From positions 1 to 64,000 of the forward strand of contig JACRCX010000029.1 in the NCBI GenBank assembly GCA_016218815.1: a DNA stretch of 64,000 nt, given 5' to 3'. The notes under the pieces were generated by a model that saw only the letters and a list, made by a program, of their open reading frames with translations, was not told where the DNA came from and made no database searches. The translations under genes and the position numbers were made by a program. Source of the DNA: Deltaproteobacteria bacterium. Lineage in GTDB: Bacteria; Myxococcota_A; Polyangia; DRWM01; JAAZOP01. Numbering within the stretch: position 1 is the first letter of the stretch; each line of letters begins with the position of its first letter. Positions 9,601-17,075 of this stretch are shown in pieces.

Positions 9601-10856
9601 TCGCCGATTTTGCTGTCGGCACCGAGGTAGGTTCCACGGTCTATCTCGTCCTTGGAGCCTCTGGCGCTGTGCCTCCGACCGGATGGGTCACCGTCCTGTC
9701 TGGGCCGGCGGGTTCGCTGTTCGGCTATTCGGTTGCCGGAGTGGGAGACACCAATGGCGACCTGATTGACGATTTCGTGATCGGCGCGCCCGGCGCCGGT
9801 GCGTTCAAGGGACGCGCCTATCTGTTCCTCGGTCGCGCTTCATGGCCTGGCAGTCTCGACTTCTCGGGCGCCGCGACGGCGTTCGTCCTGGACGATCCCG
9901 GGAGCACCCGGGACGACGGAACGCAGTTCGGTTTGGACGTGTCGGCCGCCGGGGACTACGACGGCGACACGCTTGCTGACTTCATGATCGGGGCGTACGG
10001 CTGGGACGGTCTCCGGGGTGCGGCACTTCTCTACTTCGGTCGCTCGTCGCCGTCCACATCGGTCACCGTGCCGGGCGATTTCACTGCCGGCTTCGCAGGG
10101 GATCAGTGGTTCACTCCTTCGACGGTCGGCGAGATGCTCGGGTACTCGGTCGCGGCGGGGTATCGCATCAATGGCGACGCATACGACGACGTCGTTCTTG
10201 GTGCTCCCGCGTCGATCATCTCGTCCGGCGGGTCCGTCTACGTCAGTCTGGGCGGGGCCCGTCGGGCGGCGTCTGGCCTCGTTTCCGTTGCGACGTTCGA
10301 CCAGACTGTGCTGTCGCCCGTGGCGGTCGCCGGAGCCAACTTCGGAGTCCGTGTGGCCATGGGGATTCTGAACGCCGACGCGCGTCCCGACTTGTTGGTC
10401 AACCTCTCCTATCCGCCTGGAGGCCCTGTTGGTTCGCAGGGTGGCGTCCTATGGTTCTTGAACATTACGGGATCCTTCGGCACCTACTCGGGTTTGCTGA
10501 TGAACGACCTGCCGTCAAACAGCAACGATTGGCTCGGTGTGTACCTCGGAACCGGACTCTGGAAGGGAAGCGGGAGCATCTCCGACCTCGATCTCGGCGG
10601 ACGTACGGACTTGCTGGCGGGGATGTTCTACTACTCGGGACAAGGCGGTGCCGGCGCGGCTTTCCTCGGGCGCGACTACACCGCGAGTATCAACGAGTCG
10701 TCGGCAGACGTTCTCGCCCGACCTGACGCGGGGGACAATCTCTCGGCCGGCACGGTCGGGTATCTCGGTGACGTCAACGGTGACGGGGCACCGGACTGGG
10801 CCGTTGGCCACACCAGGCATTCCGCCGACCGTGGCCGTATCCAGGTGTACTACTGA
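6597..10856 (+). CDS. Giant lipoprotein with Ig-like, fibronectin III and FG-GAP (integrin-like) repeats
   Basis: A 1419-residue surface lipoprotein. The signal peptide ends in a lipobox with Cys22 (WAAGC). Residues about 30-860 form successive Ig-like beta domains of about 100 residues, many opening with a Cys-containing strand of the type CPxxxFxxPxxGA and an Asp-rich turn (DDxDGDxSNG). A fibronectin III-like domain (about 860-970) precedes at least five FG-GAP calcium-binding blades (VGDVNGDTLADFAVG, VGDTNGDLIDDFVIGAPG and others) that end in a C-terminal YY. Such proteins act in adhesion or surface display. The ATG overlaps the radical SAM stop, and the peptide gene follows after 20 bp, so it is embedded in the peptide operon. 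From about 8640 onward third codon positions carry visibly more A and T than before, as if the second half had another origin. Confidence 0.9.
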   Translation: MTRGLVRFVLLVAAVAFWAAGCSDSSSRSIAITSPGDGITVDCGDDVSTSIAGTQIDVTVRLGGFSEGDVIHLTVNDDPTLAMDRTYSGSDVVFNDVTLESGENVLEASGGSVRTEITVTLDCGACPVLTFARPAASARLQTLDDADGDPSNGFQYDVQVTTTAADGTDVELLVAGTSVGTATATAGRVDFAEVTLAAVYPEPGLAANVTLRAQTSAACTATITVQIVRSEVCPSFTFVEPADGAMLGVPDDENGDMSDGFQQTIVVSTDAELGTDVQLLVDGGEVASTSVSGTVLRFESVDFGDGEHVLRAQTSDTCPLPGGEITITVETGSPECDIVAPPGGSLNAGDDVEAGVAGLQIDFDVTSDAEDGQPVVLIIDGVETGAPSENLAGGHALFDAIGLADGVRAVRARCRNAVGNIGFSTTFTYTVDTIVPTCAITAPPDGTWFNDADDALAALTGTQVQLTVHATDAPAATTVAQCGAAPLDPEGLVTLDGSANGSGYVTLTGIGNEVCCAVQDDAGNAGEGRITLNLETDSPQFAIRRPDAATTLILAVNDEGPSDTLCQYTVEVGCSNVGQEVTLYFNGIDQGTRTCTSSGDALGGTATWTSTTVPQGSVTIRAEGDGIGGLHGVSPDKAVTVDTEPPVLSIFNPSCGTVLTPADDLDGNVANGVQVRIAVSSTDAPVTLSVVDSRGGPVSGSPYTAGSLSGGFAIFPSVTIVPAGLTYGTVTLSGSATDAHGQVGASEPSPCTLEVRDVPRVRVTNPIDGALLGPGADCNTSNLGFDLAVTVDTNIAAGGGTVVLLVAGASAGSMSYPGSPVTFCVPAADGANILVRAEGTDARGTGSAEIRVTIDSTAPDVPIADLAVTFTAANRRRGTLDLAWTAPSDAGGGSVSGYQIRCLSTPIGSATFDWATATAYSFTGTPGAPGASQSQQLTGFSIERYVTCMVRATDRVGSLGPLGNTPQVHLAFLAQTILGPVSGTDRFGFEVEPVGDVNGDTLADFAVGTEVGSTVYLVLGASGAVPPTGWVTVLSGPAGSLFGYSVAGVGDTNGDLIDDFVIGAPGAGAFKGRAYLFLGRASWPGSLDFSGAATAFVLDDPGSTRDDGTQFGLDVSAAGDYDGDTLADFMIGAYGWDGLRGAALLYFGRSSPSTSVTVPGDFTAGFAGDQWFTPSTVGEMLGYSVAAGYRINGDAYDDVVLGAPASIISSGGSVYVSLGGARRAASGLVSVATFDQTVLSPVAVAGANFGVRVAMGILNADARPDLLVNLSYPPGGPVGSQGGVLWFLNITGSFGTYSGLLMNDLPSNSNDWLGVYLGTGLWKGSGSISDLDLGGRTDLLAGMFYYSGQGGAGAAFLGRDYTASINESSADVLARPDAGDNLSAGTVGYLGDVNGDGAPDWAVGHTRHSADRGRIQVYY

Positions 10857-10861
10857 TCCAG

Positions 10862-10869
10862 GGAAGGAG
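10862..10869 (+). promoter_or_regulatory. Strong ribosome binding site of the small peptide gene
   Basis: GGAAGGAG lies 7 bases before ATG 10877. It is among the best Shine-Dalgarno sequences in the window and is the main reason for accepting a 53-codon gene here. Confidence 0.75.
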
Positions 10870-10876
10870 CAGTCGC

Positions 10877-11038
10877 ATGACCACTGAATCGAAAACGCCT
10901 CGACACCGGGAGTCGCCCACTCCTCGCAGGCGGGTCTACTCGGCCCCAAAGCTCCTTCGCACGTCGGTGTTCGACTCGATGGCGCTCGCGTGTGGACACT
11001 TCTTCCCTGCCTGCGGTGCCGGTGCGCGCAACAGCTGA
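10877..11038 (+). CDS. Candidate RiPP precursor peptide, 53 residues
   Basis: A short gene directly after the FG-GAP lipoprotein gene (20-bp gap) with a strong ribosome site. The product starts with a basic, Pro-rich stretch (residues 1-20) followed by Tyr21-Ser-Ala-Pro24-Lys-Leu26, which fits the YxxPxL leader motif that PqqD-type recognition domains bind in lasso and related peptides. Next comes SVFDSMALACG and a short C-terminal part with Cys39 and Cys46, His41, two Phe and a Gly/Ala-rich end, closing with Arg-Asn-Ser. I infer a leader of about 36 residues and a core that starts near Ala38 or Cys39. The radical SAM enzyme could install a crosslink at a Cys, and the HprK-like protein could act on the terminal Ser. 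There is no homology proof. It could also be a modified surface or quorum peptide rather than a toxin. Confidence 0.75.
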   Translation: MTTESKTPRHRESPTPRRRVYSAPKLLRTSVFDSMALACGHFFPACGAGARNS

Positions 11039-11296
11039 CGCGGACTCCCCGTCGAGTGGACGACCAGCTTGCGCATTGTCGCTACGGGCCCCGGAATCGG
11101 GCCTGCTGATCGGCGGACTCCACTGGCAGGGGAGGGCGCTGGGCATCGATTCGACCGGACCTTGCGACCACATTTATCCGGCCGGCAATCCGGCGCGCGG
11201 GGCGAGAGCACGCGCCGCTCCGAATTCGGCGTTCGCGAAGACCCAGGCCCGGTCGGGAGGCGGATCAATACCGGCGCAGGACCTGCGCTCGATCGT

Positions 11297-11725
11297 TCAC
11301 GCCACCGCCAGCAGATCCAGGAGCGGCGCATCCGGCGACGCCGGGTTCACCGTGACCTCGCGGGATTTCGGGTCCACCACTAGATCGAGCGCCTCCAGCG
11401 GGATCTGGCCGATGAGCGGCGTCGTTCCGGCGGCCTCGACCAGTGCCTCGCCCAACATGCTCCGGCCGAGAATCTCGATGCTGACGCCGCCCACCAAGGG
11501 AACCTCGCGCACGCGACCGTCGGCGTACCGAACCCTCCGCCCACTCCTCTCCGCCAGCCCCAACGCCGACACCACGTCGGCCGGCAGCATCAGCATCGTC
11601 GCACCCGTGTCCACCAGCGCCTCGAGCTCCACCGTCCGGACCCGCTCGGCCGGGATCTCGCCCAGCCGCGCCCGCTCCTCGTCGAAGCCGTTCGTAAGCT
11701 TGATCCTCGTCATGATCTTTCCCAT
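11297..11725 (-). CDS. Clan AA (retropepsin-like) aspartic protease, single domain
   Basis: A 142-residue protein with the retropepsin active-site motif LVDTGAT (Asp39), followed by LMLPADVV and a second half with ILGRSMLGEALVEAAG and LIGQIPLEALDLVVDP. Length and layout match the small bacterial/archaeal AF_0612-type clan AA proteases, which work as homodimers with one Asp per subunit. I choose ATG 11725 because GGGAGG precedes it at good spacing; ATG 11713 is possible. No signal peptide or membrane helix is seen, so it is cytoplasmic. It is transcribed alone, opposite its neighbours. A TATACT hexamer on the minus strand at 11778-11783 could be its -10 box. The substrate is unknown. Confidence 0.85.
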   Translation of the reverse strand: MGKIMTRIKLTNGFDEERARLGEIPAERVRTVELEALVDTGATMLMLPADVVSALGLAERSGRRVRYADGRVREVPLVGGVSIEILGRSMLGEALVEAAGTTPLIGQIPLEALDLVVDPKSREVTVNPASPDAPLLDLLAVA

Positions 11726-11830
11726 CCGCGCCTCCCGACCCGTCTCCATCGCGGCCGGGGAACGCATCGTTGCTTGGAGTATAGCACCGCGACCGCGCCA
11801 CCTCGGCAGGACCGCGTACAGGCGTATCGC

Positions 11831-11900
11831 CCGGACCAACAACTCGACCCGATCGCCCCGCCAACAACTCCTCCGATCGATCCACCAACAACTCCCCCAG
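11831..11900. repeat. Interspersed repeat family B (CCAACAAC-rich)
   Basis: Contains GGACCAACAACTCGACCCG, then CGCCAACAACTCC and CCACCAACAACTCCC. Related copies are at 14757, 29745, 31838, 33581 (reverse) and 36991 (reverse). It lies between the protease gene and the TPR gene. Confidence 0.8.
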
Positions 11901-11993
11901 CTTTCTTGCCCCCGCCGCCCCCCACGGCCTACCCTTCGCGTCGATCGCGCGGAGATTACGCTTCGGCGCCCGAACGCCGGAGGAGGGATGACC

Positions 11994-14900
11994 ATGGGCG
12001 ACGGCGAGAACAAGAGCGGGGGCTCCCAGGACGACGGCGGCTCGGCCGAGCCGCAATCCCCCGGAGCGGAGGCGCGGCGCCACCCCTGGTACGCCGACGG
12101 CTCGCCCAAGGCGGTCTACGCCCTCATCCAGCGCTACCGCGAAGAGGCGTCCGACGGCCGCGAGCCGCTCGTCCGCGCACGGCTGCTCCACGAGATCGGC
12201 CGCCTGTTCGAGGAGCACCTGGGCGACGCCAAGCAGGCCCAGGCGCACTACCAGGAAGCCCTCTCCGCCGTCCCGTCGTTCGTCCCCGCCTTGCGCGCGA
12301 TGCGCCGCCAGCACCTCGCCCGCCACGCACATGCCCAGGCGCTCGAGCTGCTCGATCGCGAACTCGCCGCCACCACCGCACCCAAGGCCCTCTCCGCCCT
12401 GCGCCGCGAGCGCGCCCTGCTCCTGGGCGTCCACCTCGGCCGCGGCGGGGATGCCCGCGCCGATCTGGCCGAGGCCCGACGGCTCGATCCCCAGGACCCC
12501 CTCGCTCTGAACGCCGCCGCGACCGCGGCGCGACGCGGGGACGACGCGGAAGCCCTGCGCGAGGCGTTGGTCGAGCTGGAACGGCGGGCGACGGATCCGG
12601 AGCCCCGGCGCTCGATCCGCCTCGAGCTGGCACGGCTGGACGAGACCGTGCGCGAGCGCCCCGCGGACGCCGAGGTGTGGTACGCGAGCATGGTCCAGGC
12701 GGACCCGGCGGACGCCGACGCCCGCGAGGGACTGCAGCGCATGTACCGGCGCACCGGACGCTGGCAGGAGCTGCTCGCCGCCCTGACCGAGGACGCCGCG
12801 CGGCTCGAAGGCGAGGCCCGCGCCGACCTCCTGTACGAGATCGCCCGGATCTCGATCGACCACCTGGACGACCCCGCCCGCGCCCGCCTGGCGCTCGAGG
12901 AGATCCGCACCATCCAGCCGGACCGCCCGATGGCATTGCGCGAGCTGCTCGCGCTCTACGAGGCCGCGGCGAGCTGGGAGGAGGCGGTGATCACGGCGCG
13001 CGCGCTCGCCTCCCTGTCCTCGGATCCCCGCGAGAGACTCCTCCTCCTCCACCGCCTCGGGCTGATGCTCCACGAGCAGCTCGGACGGCCCGACGACGCC
13101 GTCCTCGCCCTCCGTGTCGCGCTGACCCTCGACCCGCTCTCCTCCCCCGTCCTCCAGTCGCTCGGCGAGATCCTCGTCCGCCACCAGCGCTGGGCCGACC
13201 TGTGCGCGATGCACCTGGCCGAGGCGGAAGCCCAGGAGGACTCCGAGCGCAAGGCGGTGGCGCTGTGCCGCGCGGCCGAAGTCTGCGAGCGGCAGCTCCA
13301 GAAGCCCGAGGACGCCGTTGCGCACTTCGAGGCGGCGCTCGCCGCCCGGCCGTTCTTCCCCCCGGCCCTCCGCGGGCTCGAGCTCCTCTATCGCCGCACC
13401 GGCAAGTCGCGCGACCTGGCCGGCCTCTTCGGCCGACTGGCCGACAACGCGACCGAACCGTCCCAGAAGATCGGGTATCTCGAGCGGCGGGCCACGACGC
13501 TGGAGAACGTGGTCGGGGACGTCGAGGGCGCGGTCGTCGCGTTCGAGGCCATCCTGGAGCTGGAGCCGGAGCATGCTTCCGCGCGGGCGGCGCTCACGCG
13601 CATCCACGAGCAGCGCCGGGACTGGGAACAGCTCATCGTGCAGCTCAAGCGCCTGGCCGAACGCGACACCTCGGAGGAGAACGCCGCGGCCCTGCTCCTG
13701 CGGGCCGGCGAGATCGCCGAGCGCGAGCTGGGGGATCCGGCGCGCGCGCTGGCGGAGTACGAGGCCGCTCTGGCGCTGCGCCCGAACCTCCTGGCCGCCC
13801 TGCAGGCCGCCGGCCGCGTGCTGCACCGCGAGGGTCGCTGGGAGGACCTCGTCGGACTGTACCGTCGCGAGCTGGACCTCATCGATTCGCCGACGGTGCG
13901 TGCCACGACCCTCTGCCGCGTCGGCGGCATCCTCGAGGAGAAGCTCGACGACGCCGAGCGCGCGCGGCAGGCCTACCACGACGCGTTCCTCGCCGACCCC
14001 GCGTGCGCCCCGGCCCTCCAGGCGCTGCTGCGCATGCACCACGAGACGCGGAACCTGGAGGGCGTGATCGAGGTGCTGGAGGCGGAGGCGGCTGCGAGCA
14101 AGGATCCGAAACGCAAGGCCGTCGTGCTGGCCCGCATCGGCGAGATCTGGGAGGACCCGCTGGGCAAGGTCGACCTCGCGCTCGACGCCTATTCCCAGGC
14201 CCTCGACCTGGACCCGCGGCTCTCCACCGCCCGCGCCGCCCGCTCGCGCCTCCTCGCCGCCCGCGGTGCCTGGGAGCAGGTCGTCGAGCTCCGGCTCGCG
14301 CGGCTGGGCGACCTCAAGGGCGACGACGAATCGTTCCGCGCCTGGTCGGAGCTGGGCTGGCTGTGGTCGGAGAAGGTCGGCAACCTCCAGCGCGCCGCGG
14401 AAGGCTTCCGCCGCGCCCTCGACCTCCGCCCCGGCGCCGTCGGGCCCCTGCGCGCGCTGGCCTGGATCCACGCCGCCACCTCGCAGTGGGAGGCGCTGGC
14501 CGAGGTGCAGGACAAGCTCGCCGAAACCCTGCCCGCGGATGCCGTGCGGCTGGGCGTCCTGCGCGATCGCATGGTCGAGGCCGATCGTGCCGGCCTGCCG
14601 GCAGCCCTCCGCCTCCGCCTCCTCGAGGAGCTCCGCTCCGGCGCCCCGCACGACCCCGAGCTCGCCCTCCTGGGCGAGACCCTCGCCCTGGAAACCACCG
14701 ACGTCCCCAAGCTCGTCGAGCTGCTCCAGGCGGATCTGGCGGATGCCGACGCACCTCCGGACCAACAACCAACAACCGAAAACCAGGAACAGCGCGCGGC
14801 GCAAGCCGCGCGCTACGTCCGCCTCGCCGACTGGCTGGCCCGGGCCGGCCGGTTGACCGAGGCCGCCGACCGTGCGCGGCAGGCCGCGGAGCTGGATCCG

Positions 14901-17075
14901 TCGTCGCTTCCCGCGGTCAGCCTGTGGACCTCCCTCGTCGAGGCGACCCACGGGCGGATCGGCGCCGAACATTTGCGCCGGCTGGCCGAGGCGTCCGGCG
15001 ACGGCGCGACGCGTTGCGTGCACCTCGTCCATGCCGCCGAGGAGACCGCCGCCGAGGAGTCGGGCGAGAGCTGGCGGCGCGCCGCCGGCATGCTCGGCGA
15101 AGCGCTGCGCTCGTGCCCCGCCTCCGTCGAGGCGATGGGCCTCCTGGTGCGGCTGTGCGGCGAGCGGCAGGCGTGGGGCGAGCTGGCCGAGCAGCTCCGC
15201 AGCGTGGCGGACGATCTGGGCGACCGTGTCGAGGCGGTCGAGGTGCTGTACATGCTGTCGACGCTCCAGCGCGATCGGCTGGACGACCGCGCCGGGGCCG
15301 TGTCCACCCTCAACCGCGTCCTGCGCCTCTCCCCCAACCACGCGCCCGCGCTGACCGACCTCGGGGATCTGTACGCGGAGGAGGACCAGTACAACGAGGC
15401 CGTGACGATCTACCGTCACCTGATGAGGGTCGACGAGGACGAGACGACGGCCGCGCCGGCCGCCGTGCATCTCTCCGTTCTGCTCGAGGACAAGATGCAG
15501 GACACCGCTTCGGCGCGCGAGGTGCTGGAACAGGCCCGCGAGCGATTCCCGCAGGCGCCGTCGATCCTGGAGCGGCTGGTCGTCCATCTCCGGCGCGAGG
15601 CGCGCTGGCGCGAGGCGCGGGAGATTCTCGAGGCGCTGATCGCGCGCGACGATCTGGCGTCCAGCCGCGTCGGCTATCGCCTGCAGCTCGCCGACTTGGT
15701 GCTCGAGGGCTACGACGACGAGGCCGAGGCGGTGGGGGTGCTCAAGGCCGCGGCGGAGGAAGAGTCCGGCTCGATGCGCGCCGTGGCCCGCCTGATGCGC
15801 CTGTGGTCGGAGCGCGGCCGGTGGACGGAGATCGCCGAGCTGCTCGACCAGCGGATCGCCGCGGCGGGGACGGGGCTGGGCAAGAGCCACGCCCCGCTGC
15901 TGCTCGAGCTGGCCAAGGTGCGCGGGACCCACCTGCGCGACCCGGCCGGAGCGATCGCGGCGCAGGAGAAGGCGGTCGAGCTGGACCGCGAGAACCGCGC
16001 CGCGCGCCTGCGCCTGGCCGAGCTGCACGCACAGGCGGGCAACACGCGGCAGGCCATCGCGCTCGCCCGCGGCGTCCTGGCCGATGACCCCCTGGAACGC
16101 AAGGCCTACCGCATCCTCTTCGACGTGCGCGAGGTGGCGGGCCGGGTCGGGGCGTCCGCGGCGCAGGCCCTGCAATGCCTGGGCGACGCGGACCAACCGG
16201 TGCAGACGATGCTCTCGCGGCGGCGCCCACGCGCGGTCGCCGAGCTGTCCGGGCTCACGCTGCCGGTCCCGATGCTCAAGACGCTGCTGCCCCCGGCCGC
16301 GACTCATCCCGCGGCCGACCTGCTCGCTCTGGTGGCGCCCGCGATCGGAGTGCTCTTCGCGACCGACCTCGAGGTCCACGGGGCGACCAAGCGCGATCGG
16401 CTCGGAGGCGGCCGCTCGCCCGCCGGCGGCGGCCTGGGCGCCGCGATCGAAGCCGTCTCTCGCGCCGTCGGGCTGGAGGACGTTCCGGCCTACATGGCCG
16501 CCGTCGACCCCGCGAAAGGCGCATTCGCCGAGCCCGAGGCGCGGCCGGTGCTGGTGCTGCCGCGCGAGCTGGCCGACGCCCCGGTCGGCGAGCAGATCTT
16601 CCAGCTCGGCCGGACGCTGGGGAAGATCGCCCTGGGACTCCACCTCGTCGACAAGCTCGCCGCCGGCGAGCTCGCGACCCTGGTCGCCGCGCTCGTCCGC
16701 CTCTCGGTCGGAGTGCGCGGCTCGTCGCTGGCCGTCTCGGGCGCTCCGGAGGAACGGGTCGCCGAGCTGACGCAGCGGCTGGACCGGGACCTGCCGCGCC
16801 GCATCCGTCGCACGTTGGACCCGCTCGCCGCGGCCTGCGTCGAGCGGCCGCTCGAGAAGCCGGAAGGGCTCCTGGTCGGGGTCGAGCGCGGGGCGGACCG
16901 CATCGGCCTGGTCCTTTCGGACGCGCTCGACGTGGCAGTCCGCTTCGCCGCGCGGCGCGAAGCCTCCGAGGCCGCCGCGGCACCGGACCTGCGCGAGGCC
17001 CTGCGCCTCTCCGCCTCCGCGCGCGACCTGCTGCGTTTCTCCGTCAGCGAAGAGCGCGAAGCCGTCGGACTCTAG
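11994..17075 (+). CDS. Very large TPR-repeat scaffold protein
   Basis: A 1693-residue, mostly helical protein made of tetratricopeptide-type repeats (about 35 residues each, with recurring W-x-x-L/A at helix starts and A-x-x-x-Y/F-x-x-A-L at helix ends, for example WQELLAALTEDAARL, DDAVLALRVALTLDP, WEDLVGLYRRELDL). Repeats run from about residue 20 to about 1400. The last 280 residues are a globular domain that I cannot name. There is no signal peptide, so it is cytoplasmic, probably a protein-protein scaffold. ATG 11994 is preferred to 11988 because GGAGGAGG at 11979-11986 would be too close to the first ATG. The Gln/Asn-rich stretch near residues 923-933 corresponds to an inserted family B repeat. 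Its TAG interlocks with the stop of the convergent next gene in CTAG. Confidence 0.88.
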   Translation: MGDGENKSGGSQDDGGSAEPQSPGAEARRHPWYADGSPKAVYALIQRYREEASDGREPLVRARLLHEIGRLFEEHLGDAKQAQAHYQEALSAVPSFVPALRAMRRQHLARHAHAQALELLDRELAATTAPKALSALRRERALLLGVHLGRGGDARADLAEARRLDPQDPLALNAAATAARRGDDAEALREALVELERRATDPEPRRSIRLELARLDETVRERPADAEVWYASMVQADPADADAREGLQRMYRRTGRWQELLAALTEDAARLEGEARADLLYEIARISIDHLDDPARARLALEEIRTIQPDRPMALRELLALYEAAASWEEAVITARALASLSSDPRERLLLLHRLGLMLHEQLGRPDDAVLALRVALTLDPLSSPVLQSLGEILVRHQRWADLCAMHLAEAEAQEDSERKAVALCRAAEVCERQLQKPEDAVAHFEAALAARPFFPPALRGLELLYRRTGKSRDLAGLFGRLADNATEPSQKIGYLERRATTLENVVGDVEGAVVAFEAILELEPEHASARAALTRIHEQRRDWEQLIVQLKRLAERDTSEENAAALLLRAGEIAERELGDPARALAEYEAALALRPNLLAALQAAGRVLHREGRWEDLVGLYRRELDLIDSPTVRATTLCRVGGILEEKLDDAERARQAYHDAFLADPACAPALQALLRMHHETRNLEGVIEVLEAEAAASKDPKRKAVVLARIGEIWEDPLGKVDLALDAYSQALDLDPRLSTARAARSRLLAARGAWEQVVELRLARLGDLKGDDESFRAWSELGWLWSEKVGNLQRAAEGFRRALDLRPGAVGPLRALAWIHAATSQWEALAEVQDKLAETLPADAVRLGVLRDRMVEADRAGLPAALRLRLLEELRSGAPHDPELALLGETLALETTDVPKLVELLQADLADADAPPDQQPTTENQEQRAAQAARYVRLADWLARAGRLTEAADRARQAAELDPSSLPAVSLWTSLVEATHGRIGAEHLRRLAEASGDGATRCVHLVHAAEETAAEESGESWRRAAGMLGEALRSCPASVEAMGLLVRLCGERQAWGELAEQLRSVADDLGDRVEAVEVLYMLSTLQRDRLDDRAGAVSTLNRVLRLSPNHAPALTDLGDLYAEEDQYNEAVTIYRHLMRVDEDETTAAPAAVHLSVLLEDKMQDTASAREVLEQARERFPQAPSILERLVVHLRREARWREAREILEALIARDDLASSRVGYRLQLADLVLEGYDDEAEAVGVLKAAAEEESGSMRAVARLMRLWSERGRWTEIAELLDQRIAAAGTGLGKSHAPLLLELAKVRGTHLRDPAGAIAAQEKAVELDRENRAARLRLAELHAQAGNTRQAIALARGVLADDPLERKAYRILFDVREVAGRVGASAAQALQCLGDADQPVQTMLSRRRPRAVAELSGLTLPVPMLKTLLPPAATHPAADLLALVAPAIGVLFATDLEVHGATKRDRLGGGRSPAGGGLGAAIEAVSRAVGLEDVPAYMAAVDPAKGAFAEPEARPVLVLPRELADAPVGEQIFQLGRTLGKIALGLHLVDKLAAGELATLVAALVRLSVGVRGSSLAVSGAPEERVAELTQRLDRDLPRRIRRTLDPLAAACVERPLEKPEGLLVGVERGADRIGLVLSDALDVAVRFAARREASEAAAAPDLREALRLSASARDLLRFSVSEEREAVGL
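14757..14793 (+). repeat. Family B repeat inside the TPR gene
   Basis: CGGACCAACAACCAACAACC followed by GAAAACCAGGAACAG, read in frame as DQQPTTENQEQ between two TPR helices. It matches the intergenic family B copies. Confidence 0.8.

Noticed and set aside
3358-11038. The peptide operon as a lasso-peptide cluster
   Set aside because: No asparagine-synthetase-like cyclase or transglutaminase-like leader protease is encoded; a radical SAM enzyme is present instead.
11265-16643. 1792-residue minus-strand frame opposite the TPR gene
   Set aside because: It mirrors the plus-strand TPR repeats and has no family pattern; the protease gene at 11297 is a separate short frame.
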